Assembly: GCF_012489685.1 (NCBI RefSeq)
Contig: NC_080041.1
Span: forward strand, 24,293,780-24,357,779
Reading direction: 5' to 3'
Length of the DNA: 64,000 nt
Source: Lotus japonicus
Taxonomy: Eukaryota; Streptophyta; Magnoliopsida; Fabales; Fabaceae
The notes beneath the pieces are model-generated. The model searched no databases. It was not told the DNA's origin and saw only the letters and a list, made by a program, of their open reading frames with translations. Of this stretch, positions 1 to 11,289 are shown in pieces; position 1 is the stretch's first letter, and the number at the start of each line of letters is the position of its first letter. The position numbers and the translations under genes were made by a program.

Positions 1-148
1 CAGACTCATGAAGACTACACTATTATTGTACTATATAGTTGAATATCAAAACATCAACGCGTTAACTAGCTGGCACATTCACCCCTTTAGCCTCACTTTC
101 TTCACTCAGTAGTACCAGCCCCATAATTTGACTTCCCCTCTCTTGCAT

Positions 149-157
149 CTATATATA
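149..157 (+). promoter_or_regulatory. TATA box of the EXORDIUM-like gene
   Basis: The run CTATATATA lies about 100 bases upstream of the ATG at 256. It is followed by a pyrimidine-rich leader (TTCTCTTCTCC, CTTCTCTTCTTC) typical of plant 5' leaders. Spacing fits transcription starting near 180 and a leader of about 75 bases. Seen by eye; no start-site data. Confidence 0.6.
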
Positions 158-255
158 CCAATACCACATTTTCTCTTCTCCATAATCTCATCTTACAATT
201 TCACTGCCTTCTCTTCTTCATAGCCTCTCTGATCATTTCACTACATATAACACAA

Positions 256-1188
256 ATGGCCTCCAATGTTCTTATCTTCACTCTTTTCCTCACTTTCTCC
301 TTACTTCAATTGAGCTCAGCCAGGAGACTCACTGAATCAGAAACCCAACTACTAAAATTCCAACACCACAAAGGCCCTCTCCTCACAGGCCAAATCTCAG
401 TGAACCTCATCTGGTACGGAAAATTCAAACCATCCCAGCGTGCCATCATTGCAGATTTCATCACCTCCCTCTCCTCTTCCCCCAAATCCACAACATCACA
501 ACCCTCTGTTGACACGTGGTGGAAAACCACCGAGAAATACTACCACAACAAATCACCCAAGCTCGCACTCTCTCTAGGCACCCAAATCCTCGACGAGAAA
601 TACTCTCTGGGCAAATCACTCACCACAAACCAAATCATCAAGCTCGCATCAAAAGGTCCCCAGAGTAACGCCATCAATGTGGTTCTTACATCCGCTAATG
701 TGGTAGTGGAAGGTTTCTGCTCTAGCAGGTGCGGGACACACGGCTCCTCTTCCGGCGCACGCGTGAACGGGAAGAGATCATCCAAGTTTGCATACATTTG
801 GGTTGGTAACTCTGAGACTCAGTGCCCTGGTCAATGCGCGTGGCCGTTCCACCAACCCATTTACGGTCCACAGAACAAGCCTCTTGTTGCGCCCAACAAC
901 GATGTCGCTTTGGATGGAATGGTGATCAATGTGGCGAGTCTGTTAGCTGGGACCGCCACGAATCCTTTCGGGAATGGCTACTTTCAGGGACCTAAAGAGG
1001 CGCCTTTGGAGGCTGCGTCGGCTTGCACCGGCGTGTATGGGAAAGGAGCTTACCCTGGCTACGCCGGGAACCTCTTGGTGGACCCCACAACTGGTGCTAG
1101 TTACAATGCTAACGGCGTTAGTGGAAGGAAATATTTACTTCCAGCGCTCATTGACCCTAAAACCTCAGCTTGCTCCACCCTCGTTTAA
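256..1188 (+). CDS. EXORDIUM-like secreted protein (PHI-1 family)
   Basis: A single uninterrupted 310-codon frame without introns, as is usual for EXORDIUM/EXL/PHI-1 genes, and of normal family length. Residues 1-22 form a hydrophobic signal peptide ending LSSA before RR, so the product is expected in the apoplast. The mature part carries family-typical stretches: [11 protein letters not shown] near residue 47, [12 protein letters not shown] near 85, [15 protein letters not shown] near 140, [21 protein letters not shown] near 177, and a C-terminal [17 protein letters not shown] segment. Cysteines in the [11 protein letters not shown] and QCPGQC segments probably pair. The family is known for brassinosteroid- or phosphate-responsive growth roles, but its biochemical activity is not established. 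The ATG at 256 is chosen because it opens the signal peptide and follows the leader CACAA. The AATAAG-type sequence near 1284 may serve polyadenylation. No lesion is seen. It is the only convincing intact host gene in the window. Confidence 0.95.
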   Translation: MASNVLIFTLFLTFSLLQLSSARRLTESETQLLKFQHHKGPLLTGQISVNLIWYGKFKPSQRAIIADFITSLSSSPKSTTSQPSVDTWWKTTEKYYHNKSPKLALSLGTQILDEKYSLGKSLTTNQIIKLASKGPQSNAINVVLTSANVVVEGFCSSRCGTHGSSSGARVNGKRSSKFAYIWVGNSETQCPGQCAWPFHQPIYGPQNKPLVAPNNDVALDGMVINVASLLAGTATNPFGNGYFQGPKEAPLEAASACTGVYGKGAYPGYAGNLLVDPTTGASYNANGVSGRKYLLPALIDPKTSACSTLV

Positions 1189-1303
1189 TTCTACAGTTTT
1201 AGAAAACGGAATTGACTATTTTTATTTGTAGCTGTTAGATTGAGACATTCTTTAATTTGTTCATTCTTTTTGGTTGTAATCTGAATAAGATTATAAAAAT
1301 ATA

Positions 1304-2439
1304 GGCTTAAAAGCATATTTGGTCCCCCACAATTTACTTTCGTGCAAAATTGGTCCCTAAACTATTTTTATAGCATTTTCAATCCCCCACGTTTTCTCCC
1401 GTTACAACAGTTGGTCCTTGAGCTCTTTTCCGTCTAAAATTGGACGGATCTCTCCTACATGGAAGCTTTTTAATGATGTGGACAATATTAGGAGAGAGAA
1501 GGATCATGTGAGAGGCACGTGCTCTTCTTCTCCTTCTTCATCTACCTGATCCCAACCCAAAAAACACCAAATCCCTAATTTCCCAAAATCCCAATTCTCC
1601 AACATCGATCCTTGGCTATGGGTTGCTATGGGGGTGCGTCAAATTGCTGGGACGGAGGAGAAGCTTCATCTTCTTTCTCGAACTCTCATCCATTACAAAA
1701 TTTCTTGCGCTTCCATCTTCTTTCTTTTCTGGGACAAAACAAAGGATGAGAATTCTGTTTCATTTTCAATGTTTTGGTGGTTGTGGTGGGGCTGAAATTG
1801 ATGTTGCGAATGAGAGTGAAGGTTTCTGGTGAGAAATGGAGGAGGAAGAGAACGTCCTCACAAGCCTGAAAAATTGAAATTGAGAGAGAACGAAAAATTG
1901 ATGTCACTTGATCCATTGACTTGCTTTGCTTTGAACATCACAAGCCTGAAAAATTGAAGAGAGAAAACGAAAAAATATAAGGTAATTTGAGTTCTAGCTA
2001 GAAGCATTTTCTTGTGTAAGATGGTAATTTGAGTTCTGTACGAAGATGGTGGTACAAATTGAGTTTTTTTTTTTAAATTACCTCTTCACCATTGATGGCT
2101 CTCTCACCTTCTTCTTTCTGGTTTATGAAAATGTGCAATTTTGGACCTTCACATTTCTAATTTGAGATTATGAATTAGGATTTTCAAAGGAGGGTCACGT
2201 GCAAGGCACATGTCTTCCCTCTCTCTCCCACTAAGCTCCCTCTCTCTCTCAATAAGCTCCTTCTCTCTCCTCCACGTGAATTAAAATTTGACACGCAAGA
2301 AACTTCTGTTCAAATTTTAACAGAAGGACCAACTGTGGTGACGGGAGAAAATGTGGGGGACTGAAAATGCTATAAAAATAGTTTAGGGACCACTTTTGCA
2401 CGGAAGTGAATCGTGGGGGACCTAATCTGCTTTTAAGCC
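1304..2439. mobile_element. Mutator-like element, non-autonomous, 1136 bp
   Basis: The ends are long terminal inverted repeats of roughly 118 bp. The left end begins GGCTTAAAAGCATATTTGG, and the right end read in reverse begins GGCTTAAAAGCAGATTAGG and stays about 90 percent similar through CTCCCGT. A perfect 9-bp target duplication AAAAATATA lies at 1295-1303 and 2440-2448, which is the Mutator signature. The interior has no transposase; short frames inside are not supported. It sits only about 115 bases after the EXORDIUM-like stop codon, so it could supply or disturb the 3' end of that transcript (inference). Confidence 0.9.
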
Positions 2440-2504
2440 AAAAATATATTATGAAATTGCGTTAGTCAGTTTCTTGTTCATTTTTATAACTTATAATGTA
2501 GTAT

Positions 2505-3207
2505 AGGGCTCAATTTATATAAGGAGTAAGTTAATAAATCTACTCCAAATCTTGACCCTTGTTATTAACGGTTGAGATTTATACTTAAAAAGAACAACGT
2601 GACATCTGAATTAAAGGTGCTATCAATTTGGTTTCTTCTTTGATCGCTACAATGATATCCTTCAACAAAATTGAAAAAAAAAAAACTCAAATGTTACCGA
2701 ATAAATGACTTGTCTATTTCTTAAGTGGTGCCGCTGTTTCGGCTGCGTTTCTAAAGCATCTAAAGTACAGAATCTGTGTTTTTAAATTTTGGCCGTCGTT
2801 TCTACTGCGTTTCAGCCGCCGTTTTCATCACTAGTCACACCGTTATGAGCATCTAAAGTACAGAACCTGCCACAGTTTTCACTCTATAGCCAAACCCATA
2901 TCCTCTGTATCTTCTCCGTCGCCGCCGTCATCTCCGGCGAACCACAGCCAGTATAAGAGAACCTTTTCTGTGGGGCTCCACTTCATCGTACCACGTTGCA
3001 CCGCTGGCCTCGGTGGATCCATGCTTCCGTATGCGCCGACGAGTGTCCTGCCGCAGCCCGCAGCAGCCGCACTTGATGTTGCCGAGTGAGAAGAAGAACG
3101 AGCAAGGGATCACGTGGCTCTTTTTAAGTATTAATCTCAACCGTTAAAAATAAGAGTCAATATTTGGAGTAGGTTTATTAACTTACCCCGGGAGTAAATT
3201 GAGTCCT
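2505..3207. mobile_element. Inverted-repeat DNA element, probably Mutator-like, about 700 bp
   Basis: Bases 2505-2600 and the reverse of 3111-3207 match over about 95 bp. Shared features are GTAAGTTAATAAA, ACTCCAAAT, AACGGTTGAGAT and TACTTAAAAAG. I find no clean target duplication, so the borders may be off by a few bases. The middle (2890-3090) is GC-richer than its surroundings and looks like coding or 5'-leader DNA of a host gene, but I could not name a source. Confidence 0.65.
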
Positions 3208-3382
3208 CCTCTTTCGTTTGACATTGGGATAAAAGTCATAATTGGGATTGAAAATTAGACGAATGAAAAAGAAAAAGATAATAATAAATTTCTAAGTTTT
3301 TTTTGGAACAATTGAAAATGAAGTAAAAGATAGTATAATTTTTTCTTTTCACTTGTTCATTTATGTTAGAAAATTTTCTTTA
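3208..3382. other. Short AT-rich spacer between two DNA transposons
   Basis: AT-rich DNA between the inverted-repeat element and the PIF/Harbinger element. No gene, promoter or repeat can be supported. Confidence 0.5.
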
Positions 3383-4083
3383 GACCATATGCAATGGTGA
3401 GTTGAGAGAGATGTTGAGAGTTGTTGAGGATGAGGTGGACGAGTGAGATGTTGAGAGTGTTCAACAAAGTTGAGAGGGGTGCTTGGTGCCACGTGGCGGC
3501 TTCTGAATGGTGGAGAGGAGAGAGAAGGCAGGAGAGAGAATCTGAGTGGGGATTTTTTGTTTTTAAAAATTTTAAACTGAATTATCTTGTTGAAAAAAAA
3601 AATTTTGAAAAATGTTTTTAACCAAAATTCATAATTTTTTTTTCTTTTATAAATAGAGACTTGGTTCGTTTGATTTGGACACAAAAAAAAACCAAAATTT
3701 TCACCATCTTATTATCTTTCCTCTATAAATTATTGTGTGCTTAGTTTGTTGTCTTCCATTTTTAAGTTAAGGAAATAAAATAAATTATTGTCTATATTTA
3801 AAAAAAAATTAAATTGTTAAGGGTTTATTGTTTTAATTTAATTTAAAACAATAATTGTAATTTTATGTAAATAATAAAAACAAAAATATAAAATTAAATA
3901 AAAATATGAAATAAAAAAGTGGTGGGGTAGGGTGAGTGGTGGGGTAGGGTGTTGAATGAAAACCATTGGAGTGGGTAATTGTTGAGAGAGTGTTGAATTG
4001 GAGAGAGAAGATGATGTGGAGTGTTGGGAAGAGAAAAAGTGGTGTTGAGAGTGTGTAATTTAAACAAACCATTGTAAATGGTC
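3383..4083. mobile_element. PIF/Harbinger (Tourist-like) MITE, 701 bp
   Basis: The ends are GACCATATGCAATGGT at 3383 and, reversed from 4083, GACCATTTACAATGGT: 16 bp with two mismatches. They are flanked by the trinucleotide TTA at 3380-3382 and 4084-4086, the target duplication typical of PIF/Harbinger. The body is AT-rich with many GTTGAGAG words near both ends, which extend the inverted repeats. No transposase is present. Confidence 0.85.
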
Positions 4084-4280
4084 TTACACAACACTCTCAC
4101 GCTTAAGTTAAGGATGTGGAAGAAACAAGGATCATTAGAAGGTTGTGTGAACATGAGCAATGAGTGTTCCCCAGGTTTGTGAGACACACACTAAAATAGA
4201 AGACACTAATTAGTAACCCTAATTTTAATGAAATTCTCAATTTATTGATTTAAGGAAGACAGGTTGTTTATTCACAGGTT

Positions 4281-4496
4281 TATCTTCTTTTGAAATTGGC
4301 ACTGATTTTGTCTGTTGCAGAAATAGCTTTCTCTGCTATGAATATTGTGAAGAATAGACTGCGTAACTAAATTGGAGATACATGGATGAACGATTGTTTA
4401 GTTACATACATTGAGAGTGATGTATTCAATAACATGGACTCTGAGCTTATTGTTCAACGATTTTAGAATATGAAACTGCGTAGAGGACAACTATGA
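4281..4496 (+). pseudogene. Decayed hAT transposase C-terminus (TTF/ZnF-MYM type)
   Basis: One reading phase from 4281 to the stop at 4494-4496 gives the hAT dimerisation region: LLKLALILSVA, then FSAMNIVKNRLRN, DTWMNDCLVTYIESDVF, and NMKLRRGQL before the stop. Two in-frame stops interrupt it, after NRLRN and after QRF. The usual block between the LALIL(P/S)VA and FSAM motifs is shortened, so a small deletion has also occurred. The words CCGGGTCCTAGATCCGCCAC near 4585 resemble 3' ends of such elements. It is a non-functional remnant; no 5' part is present, because the PIF/Harbinger element and spacer lie upstream. Confidence 0.75.
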
Positions 4497-4795
4497 CTTG
4501 TATAATTTCTTATTTATAAACATATTAAAGTTGTTTTCAATTATATTTTTACCGATGTGTTCATTTAAAAATTTTGAACCCCTAACACCGGGTCCTAGAT
4601 CCGCCACTGCCCAGATGGACATTTAACTATGTATAACATCAGGTGTGACAAACTTGAATTGTATCATTCAAGAAATGAAAGAGATGCACTAAAAAAATGG
4701 GTAATTTGTCGCGTTTTTTTTTTTTTTTAATTTACAGTGGTTTAAACCGCCCAATCTACGATAGTGGCAGTTTCCCAAAATTTTTTTAGTTAGCT
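4497..4795. repeat. AT-rich remnant and left flank of an older repeat
   Basis: Up to about 4610 this is the probable 3' tail of the hAT remnant. From about 4690 it has a T-run and the words ACAGTGGTTTAAACCGCC, which reappear in inverted form on the far side of the CACTA element (8777-9060). It therefore looks like the left part of an older transposon split by the CACTA insertion. No gene seen. Confidence 0.45.
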
Positions 4796-5423
4796 CACTA
4801 CAACATTTTGGTCATATGGCAACGCCTCGAGGTGCTACGGCCCAGAAAGCGTTGCTTTAGACAACATTTTCAAACGCTTCTTGTTCTTGTTGTTTTTGCG
4901 TATAGAAAATTCACACTTTGTAAATTACGGCTGTATAAACGTGTCCTAAAATTATGGAGAACGCTTTTGACACATTCAATTAGGGAAACTGGTGTAGAAC
5001 CGTTGCGAAAAGTCTAATAATATAAGAAGCGTTCTCGAATAATATCTAATATCTACCTTCCAGATTTTCAATAGAAACTTAATTAGAACAAAGACAAAAA
5101 AGAAACGCGATAAAACTAAAATCAGCCATACCGTTCACAATTCTCACCCCCTTCCTCGAGTGACCTCGTCTCAGAGTTCACGATTCGAGCGACTCGCCGC
5201 CGCGCATCACCACTCGCCGCCCTGAATCACCACTCGCCGCCGTGAATCACGCCATGCATCGGCCGTCCACAATGTCTGAGCTATTGCGTCACCGTGTCTC
5301 ACCATCGTTCTGGTTCTCGTTCTCAGTCATCTCTCTGTCTCTAGGGTTTTCTCTTTTTTCTTAGATTTTGAATCTCTGATCCCACTCACTCTCGCCTCAC
5401 GCCATCTCTCTGATTTTGTGCAG

Positions 5424-5682
5424 CGGAATCGATGATGAAACATGAATCGGACGATTCAGGCAACGACTTCGATCTCGCTTGCGACGACGAATCGGAGTAC
5501 TGCTCCAGCCAGGAAGCTTCGTTCTCTTACCTACACTCTGAGATCTTCTGCGATTGTTCAAAGCTCTCTGATTACACTTCGTCACTGTTCATCGATTCTG
5601 GAAGCCAGTTTTCGGAAGGATCTGGAAGGAATTCTGGCTTATTACTTCAAGCGTCGAAGAAGATGTTTCTCTTCAGCTTTAG
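5424..5682 (+). pseudogene. Captured exon, cyclin SDS-like acidic region
   Basis: An open stretch bounded by a splice acceptor (TTTTGTGCAG, ending 5423) and a donor (TTTAG|GTACGT, after 5682) lies inside the CACTA element. It encodes an acidic, serine-rich segment: DDESEYCSSQEASFSYLHSE, then LSDYTSSLFIDSGSQFSEGS. The order SE(I)..SDYT.S.F.DSGS.FSE resembles the region before the cyclin box of the meiotic cyclin SOLO DANCERS as I remember it. No cyclin box follows, and downstream phases fill with stops, so the piece is not a working gene. The SDS assignment rests on motif memory, not on a search. The exon character (open phase, borders, higher GC) is directly visible and firmer than the name. 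Confidence 0.5.
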
Positions 5683-7683
5683 GTACGTTTGCTTATTGCT
5701 TCAATTACTTCAGAGCTCAAAATTACGTTCTGTTGAAAATCTGCTTCTTCCTCTGTTTGGTTTTATCTTGTGATTTCTTTATTTGGTGGTTCTTAATTTA
5801 CAGCTTGTCTGATTTTAGTTTGCAAGTTTTGAAGATTTCAGTGCTTCAGCACAAATGGTTCACTTGATCATTGAGATAGGTTGCTTTGAAACTAAATCCA
5901 ATTTTGAATTGCACATTGATCAGTACTTTGTTACTTGTTATTGTTTTGTTGCCTATCTCTCAAAGTATATTTTCTTTAACTTACAAATTGCTATCAAGTT
6001 TAATGTGTTTTTTCAATTAATCTTATGTGATAGTCACCTTGCTAGTTCTTTGGTTTTACACCATTTAGCATGGTTCTAAGCACCACCTGGTAATATTCTC
6101 TTTTTGACATGATCTATCATAGTGTATAATCTTTTTGTCGCCTTGCAGGTGTGTGTGTGTGTGTTTATGCACTAAACTTAGCATATTACCCCGATGAGTT
6201 GAACAGAAAGAGTAGAAGTTAGGTTATTTCTCCCAAAATGATTGACTATTTTAGATGCAATCCGTTCCTGAGCTAAAGTCAATATAGTTACTAGCTTGTG
6301 GTGCTTAATGATGCCATATGTTCTCGGAATATCTGGTGGTAAATTGGTAATTGCGCTCACCATGTGAAGCTTCATTTTGTGAGTGTCACTTTTTATGCTT
6401 TCCAGTTCATAATTCATTGTGTGCTTGATTTCCAGAAAATTTTGAACATATTGTTGCTCCTTTTTTAAGAGAGGGGTGGTGGTGACGCCGGTGAACAGAT
6501 GGAAAACGATGTATGCTTACCTCAACAATAACAAGCTTTTCTAATTATTGTTCTCCATGACATGACATATTTCATTCTATCCATTTTGGTTCTTAAATTT
6601 AGTTATACTTATATCATTTTCTGAAATATACCTAAAACTGATCTGCGTACATATGATGAAATTTAATGAATAAGAATGATCTTCTATTGCATTCAACTTG
6701 CATCACATGACACTTCTTAGTAATTCCTTACTGCATTGTTTTCCTCCCACTATATCGTGTTACGGCTATATGTTGAACTGATGCATTTTGCTCTCATGCT
6801 ATGTGACTAAAATTAGATTAGATCTTTGGTTATATCATTATTTAAATTGGTAATCTTGGCTCTAATCCTAATTGTACGATGCAGGTAGCCTTCATTTCCT
6901 CGTGTTTCTTTCCTGGTAGGTAATGGTTAACTAAATCTTCTCAACATGCAGAACATGGTAGCATTCTTCTATTGTGTATATATTGGAGGGGAGACATATA
7001 ACATATTTGGTTCCATTGATAAAGATCAATTTTGTATAAGACTTCTGATTGCATTTTTGCTCATTGCAGCGGCTTTTCTTGGTGATCAGAGACAGTATGA
7101 TGTGACTCTAATCACTCATTTTCTTTTTTCAATTTTTTCTCCTCTTTTAATCTCTCTTCAAGTGTATTGTTTGTGTTTATTTGGGTTTGGAGAATGTGAT
7201 TTGATGTGTGTTTGTGCAGATTGTGGGATGGAGAATATCCTGAAGCCAAGTGAGTTATAAAGGGTCGTGACTGCGGTTTTTTACTAGAAGTGCACTCGTC
7301 ACAGTAAGTTTCACTTTACTATTCAATTCAGTCACATTTTTTAGAACTTCGCTGTTTTCACCTGACCATGTTTTCATCTTTGTCTAAATGCAAGGAAAAT
7401 TACTTTTGTGTAAATGCATGGAAAACTACTCAAGCAGAGGACTGCATCATCATAATGAACAAAAAGCTGGAAAAAAGGTATGATCACATTCACATCCTAC
7501 TTATTACAAGCTAGCTTCTCTCCCCAACCACTAGCAATGTCAACATCAAATGCTCAAGTGTATGACCTAGTACAAGCATAAACATAGATAAACAGTGTTA
7601 TTTTGACACTCACAATGGCTTGCTTATTATTAAGTGGAAGGTTCATGTTTGACGGGGTAAGTGATTAATAAAATTTGCTCCAG

Positions 7684-7834
7684 GTTACTTGCCTGCAGTT
7701 TATAGCATAAAAAACAAAGCAGGTCTCGTCATAACCGATGATATTCAGTCAGGGCTTGGTCGTCTTGGTAGTCACTTTTTAGGTTTTGAGGTACATGGAA
7801 TTGTTGTGGATATTGCAACTGTAGCAAAGATAGC
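7684..7834 (+). pseudogene. Captured exon of alanine-glyoxylate aminotransferase 2-like gene
   Basis: After an acceptor (GCTCCAG, ending 7683) one phase reads YLPAVYSIKNKAGLVITDD and continues IQSGLGRLGSHFLGFEVHG and IVVDIATVAKI. This matches the class-III aminotransferase segment D(E/D)(V/I)QSG.GR.GSHF.GFE.HGVVPDIVT.AKG, which lies just before the PLP lysine in AGT2/PYD4-type mitochondrial enzymes. Substitutions (VVDIATVAKI for VPDIVTMAKG) and loss of the following lysine region show it is a decayed fragment. It shares orientation with the SDS-like exon within the same CACTA element, so the two could be joined in one chimeric transcript (inference). Confidence 0.75.
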
Positions 7835-8776
7835 ATTTTATCTAAGCTGCATATGTGATTATTTAATAAATGCTACTTAGCTAGGTTGACTATGCATGAA
7901 CTAGAAATAATTGCATTTGTAATGCAATTGAAGGTTACTTCACTCATTCAATGGGAAACAACAGTGAAGACTCTTCTCAACAAGGGGCACAAGAAAGGCT
8001 ATGAACTGGGACCTAGAAAGTTATACAATACATTTGTTAGGTACTTTACGTAAATTTTGGATTCTCAATGTTTCTTATTTGGTAAATTTATTTCATCTAA
8101 ATCATGAGTTTAGATTTTAGCTTTCATAGCTCTTGTTTCACTCTGGTCTGAACCAGATACATATGTTTGGTTCAATCTGAAAGTTCTAAAAAAAGTTAAT
8201 GAGTTGAAACTTTTAAGACAAGTTGCATACATAATCATTTTGAGATGAAATGATTTATCTTATATTTATACATATATTTATACCTTTCTATTTAGCTATG
8301 ATTTATCTTATATTTGATTGCTGCAAATGTGGTTAACATATTATAGGTGAAATGTAGTATTTTAAATATCTCAGGGTCCTCTAAAGTTCGATTGTGTTGT
8401 TTGGATTTAGTATATGAAATGGCAACGGTTAGAAAACTGTTCTCTTTGACCTACAAATAAAAACGTTCTCAAATACCTTTGACAACGTTTTAGCATATGT
8501 TCTCCTTATGATCGTGGGGAACGCTTTTCCTGTGACATCACAAGAAACGAGTGAAAATGCGTTGCCATAGGTTTACCAGAAAAACGTTCTCTATAGCTTC
8601 TTATTGAGAACGGTTTTCTGTTATTGTTGCCGATGACTCAGTAAAGAGTTGTAGAAAGAATAGGCAACGCCTCAGACAACCACACTTGCAGAAACGTATC
8701 AGAAACCAAAGGGAACGGTTTTTTGATATTAGGCCACGGTTTCTGGGCGTTGCTATAGACCAAAAATGTTGTAGTG

Positions 8777-9060
8777 GCTTTGCCATTAGTATAAAATGAT
8801 GATTTGCAGTAAACTGTCATTAACTCGCTGTAAATCACTATTGTATAAAATGAAAGTTTTAACCCATCATAACATGCACATTGTGCCTTTTCATGTGTTG
8901 TAAAGTGGCGGTTACTGTCATATGCATATTGTACATTTTCATGTGTTGTATAAAACGACGGTTTTAACCATTGTAATTTACAGTTTGTATAGATCGGCGG
9001 TTAAAAACAACAATTTGCACTGATATTTTTTTAAAAAAAAATTGTGACGGATGATACACA
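8777..9060. repeat. Right flank of an older repeat, with CGGTT/AACCG motifs
   Basis: This stretch carries repeated words such as GGCGGTTACTGTCATATGCA, CGACGGTTTTAACC, TGCATATTGTACATTTTCATG and GGCGGTTAAAAAC. Similar words occur inverted at 4731-4751. The simplest reading is that the CACTA element at 4796-8776 landed inside an older terminal-repeat transposon. The outer borders of that older element could not be fixed. No coding region. Confidence 0.4.
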
Positions 9061-9080
9061 TTGGATTAACTAGCACATTG

Positions 9081-9083
<3 letters not shown>

Positions 9084-9124
<41 letters not shown>
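9084..9124. repeat. Uninterrupted run of 41 T
   Basis: A pure T homopolymer from 9084 to 9124. No target duplication was recognised around it, so it cannot be assigned to a retroposon tail. Its exact length may be a sequencing or assembly estimate. Confidence 0.9.
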
Positions 9125-9127
<3 letters not shown>

Positions 9128-9399
9128 GCAATATGGCATAAACTACATGAGATTAAACCAATATTTTACTTAGCATTATGTCCAAACCTATAATTGCAAG
9201 TTTTGCAATCTATTGTACATGGTGCACACTCTTTTTTTAGTTTCAAATTGGGCTAGATTGAAGTCTACCATTCAAGGGCCCGTTTTTTGTATAATCACGC
9301 GGGCTTTTTTTTTTTCTGAATAATGCGAAAAATAAATTTAATTTGAAAAAGGGAGTGAAAAAAAAATATTTAGTTGTCTGGGGTAGTTTTGGATTTGGA

Positions 9400-9800
9400 C
9401 TTTATGGCATTCGAGAGATTCCTTGCGAATGGTAATAGGACAAATGAAAATCCGGTTGCTTTTTCAGTGTTCAAAAGTGAGCTGACAAGGAATAGTAGCC
9501 ATTCACAAGAAATATTGCGAATGCTAATAAGACGAAAATGAATCTGGTAGCTTTCAGACGTGCATGTGGGAATCTGCCCCTTCCCAATGCACTGGCGTTA
9601 GTGTCAGTTGATGGGTGACAAGGGATTCTCGAGCTTTATCGCGAATGGCTGACATGGAATGGCGTGTTTTCAGCTGATGGGTGACAAGGAGACAGGAGGA
9701 CATGCATTGACAGTCATTCGCGAGCATGCAATCGAATGTTGTGTCGGCCAAAGGTGGCAACATGGAAGGCATTCACAAGAAATAGATCGAATGCTTCAAA
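9400..9800. repeat. Five irregular CATTCG...CGAATG inverted repeats upstream of the PMD gene
   Basis: Imperfect dyads of the type CATTCG-N(10-16)-CGAATG occur near 9409, 9500, 9624, 9715 and 9769. Several are coupled to GCTGA(C)A and ATGGGTGACAAGG words (9612 and 9673). They lie just upstream of the TATA box of the PMD gene and may be terminal or subterminal repeats of its transposon. No gene is present between 9125 and 9820. Confidence 0.55.
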
Positions 9801-9824
9801 TTGATTTTTGGCGTTCCTACACCA

Positions 9825-9834
9825 CTATAAATGG
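9825..9834 (+). promoter_or_regulatory. TATA box of the PMD gene
   Basis: CTATAAATGG is followed by a pyrimidine-rich leader (CCCACATCTTCAACCCTCTC) and precedes the PMD start codon at 10126 by 300 bases. This leader length could include an intron. Position and sequence only. Confidence 0.5.
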
Positions 9835-11289
9835 ACCGCCAAAAACGCACAACCCACATCTTCAACCCTCTCATTTGAAGTCTCGACCTCACCTCTCCAT
9901 TTCTCTCAATTCCCTTTTTTCAACTCTCATTTTTAAACTCTCAAGTGTTAGAATACTTCCCCCTCAAGCTCTACCTAACCTCAAAGTCTCTCTATTGCTG
10001 GTAATTATTTCTAACTCCATCTCTCAATCTTACCTTTCAAATATTTTAATTTATCATTTGTATTTGAGTCTCAAAATTTCTTTGATGCCTAATTTTTGGT
10101 TGCTTTTCTCATGAAGGTTTTGTAAATGGCGGATGAAGGAGTGGTAACTCTCGGCCCGAGAAATACGACGTTGTTGGTGAAGAAAAACACACATGTGTCG
10201 GGATATGTTTGGAACCAAACAAATAAGAAAATCTTGAAGCTGAGATTACCCCACATTCCTTTGAATGGTGACCCTCCCCAAATTGAAGCATATGTTCGCC
10301 AAGCTGGATTTTACAAGGCCGCTTTAGCTGGTTCTATCAAAGAGGACAAAGTGTTGATATCAGTACTGGTGGAGCGTTGGCGGCCCGAGACGCACACCTT
10401 AATTTCATATGCCGTTTGGAGAGTGAACAATCACTCTTCAAGATGTTGCCTTTTAGCTGGGACTAAATATTGATGGGCAACCTGTTACCGGGGTGACATG
10501 GTGTGACTGGTCCAATCTCGTTATTTGTGCGCTAGGAGTAATTCCACTGGAACGTGCTATTAGGGGAAGTTGTTTAAACTTGAAAGGGTTAATTCAATGT
10601 TTTAATTTTCAGAAACTAGGTGCACTTGAGCCGGCGGAAGCGCAATTTGCTGCAAGAGCATTCATTTTGCGCCTGATTGACACTTTCTAATTACCCGACC
10701 ACTCGGGATCTTTTGTGCCTCTAAGATATCTACTACTAATAGAGAATTTAGCCCTAGCCTCCACGTATAGTTGGGGTTCAGCCGTGCTTGCAACTTTCTA
10801 TCATGAGTTGTGCCATGCAATCAGTTATGAACGAGTAGAAATCAGTGGTTGTACTTATTTTCTCCAAATATGGGCTTGGGAAAGGATTCAAATAGCTGCC
10901 CCCGAAACCAAACCAAGATTGCCACTCGGCCGCCCCCTTGCAGAAAGGTATGCACATAATTTATTGGCTTAATACATCAGAAGACCCCTGAAATTGTAAA
11001 GGGAATCAGTTCAAGGGCCTGTAAATTTTTCGCATCAAATTGGGTCCCTAAGAATTTTATTTTAATTCAATTAAGGACAAAGTGTGCCAGCCGCTGATGT
11101 GGCTCGATTTTTAGTCCGTCACATTATCCACGTGGCTTTTATAATTTTTTTTAAATGACAACTTATGCCACATGTTTTAATTTTTTTAAATCTTCAATTA
11201 TTTTTTATTCCAACTCATTTCAGTTATAAAAAACTAACCTATCTTTAAAAAAAAATAAAATCCTAACCTAATCTTCTCTGGAATTATCG

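Larger units (their letters stand above)
4796..8776. mobile_element. CACTA (En/Spm) transposon, non-autonomous, 3981 bp
   Basis: The left end is CACTACAACATTTTGGTC and the right end, reversed, CACTACAACATTTTTGGTC. The 3-bp target duplication GCT is present at 4793-4795 and 8777-8779. Subterminal regions carry many short copies of an AACG(C/T)TTT-type word in both orientations (4810-5040, 8400-8760), as expected for CACTA transposase binding. No transposase frame is visible. The interior instead carries exon-like host sequence with splice borders, described separately, and a GC-rich leader-like block (5150-5400) with a CCACTCGCCGCC word in tandem. Confidence 0.9.

Noticed and set aside
306..797. 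Minus-strand frames within the EXORDIUM-like gene
   Set aside because: They are shadows of a strongly supported coding sequence on the plus strand.
5855..7260. Short plus-strand frames (75-105 codons) in the first CACTA element
   Set aside because: Hydrophobic AT-driven translations in intron-like sequence; no recognisable family.
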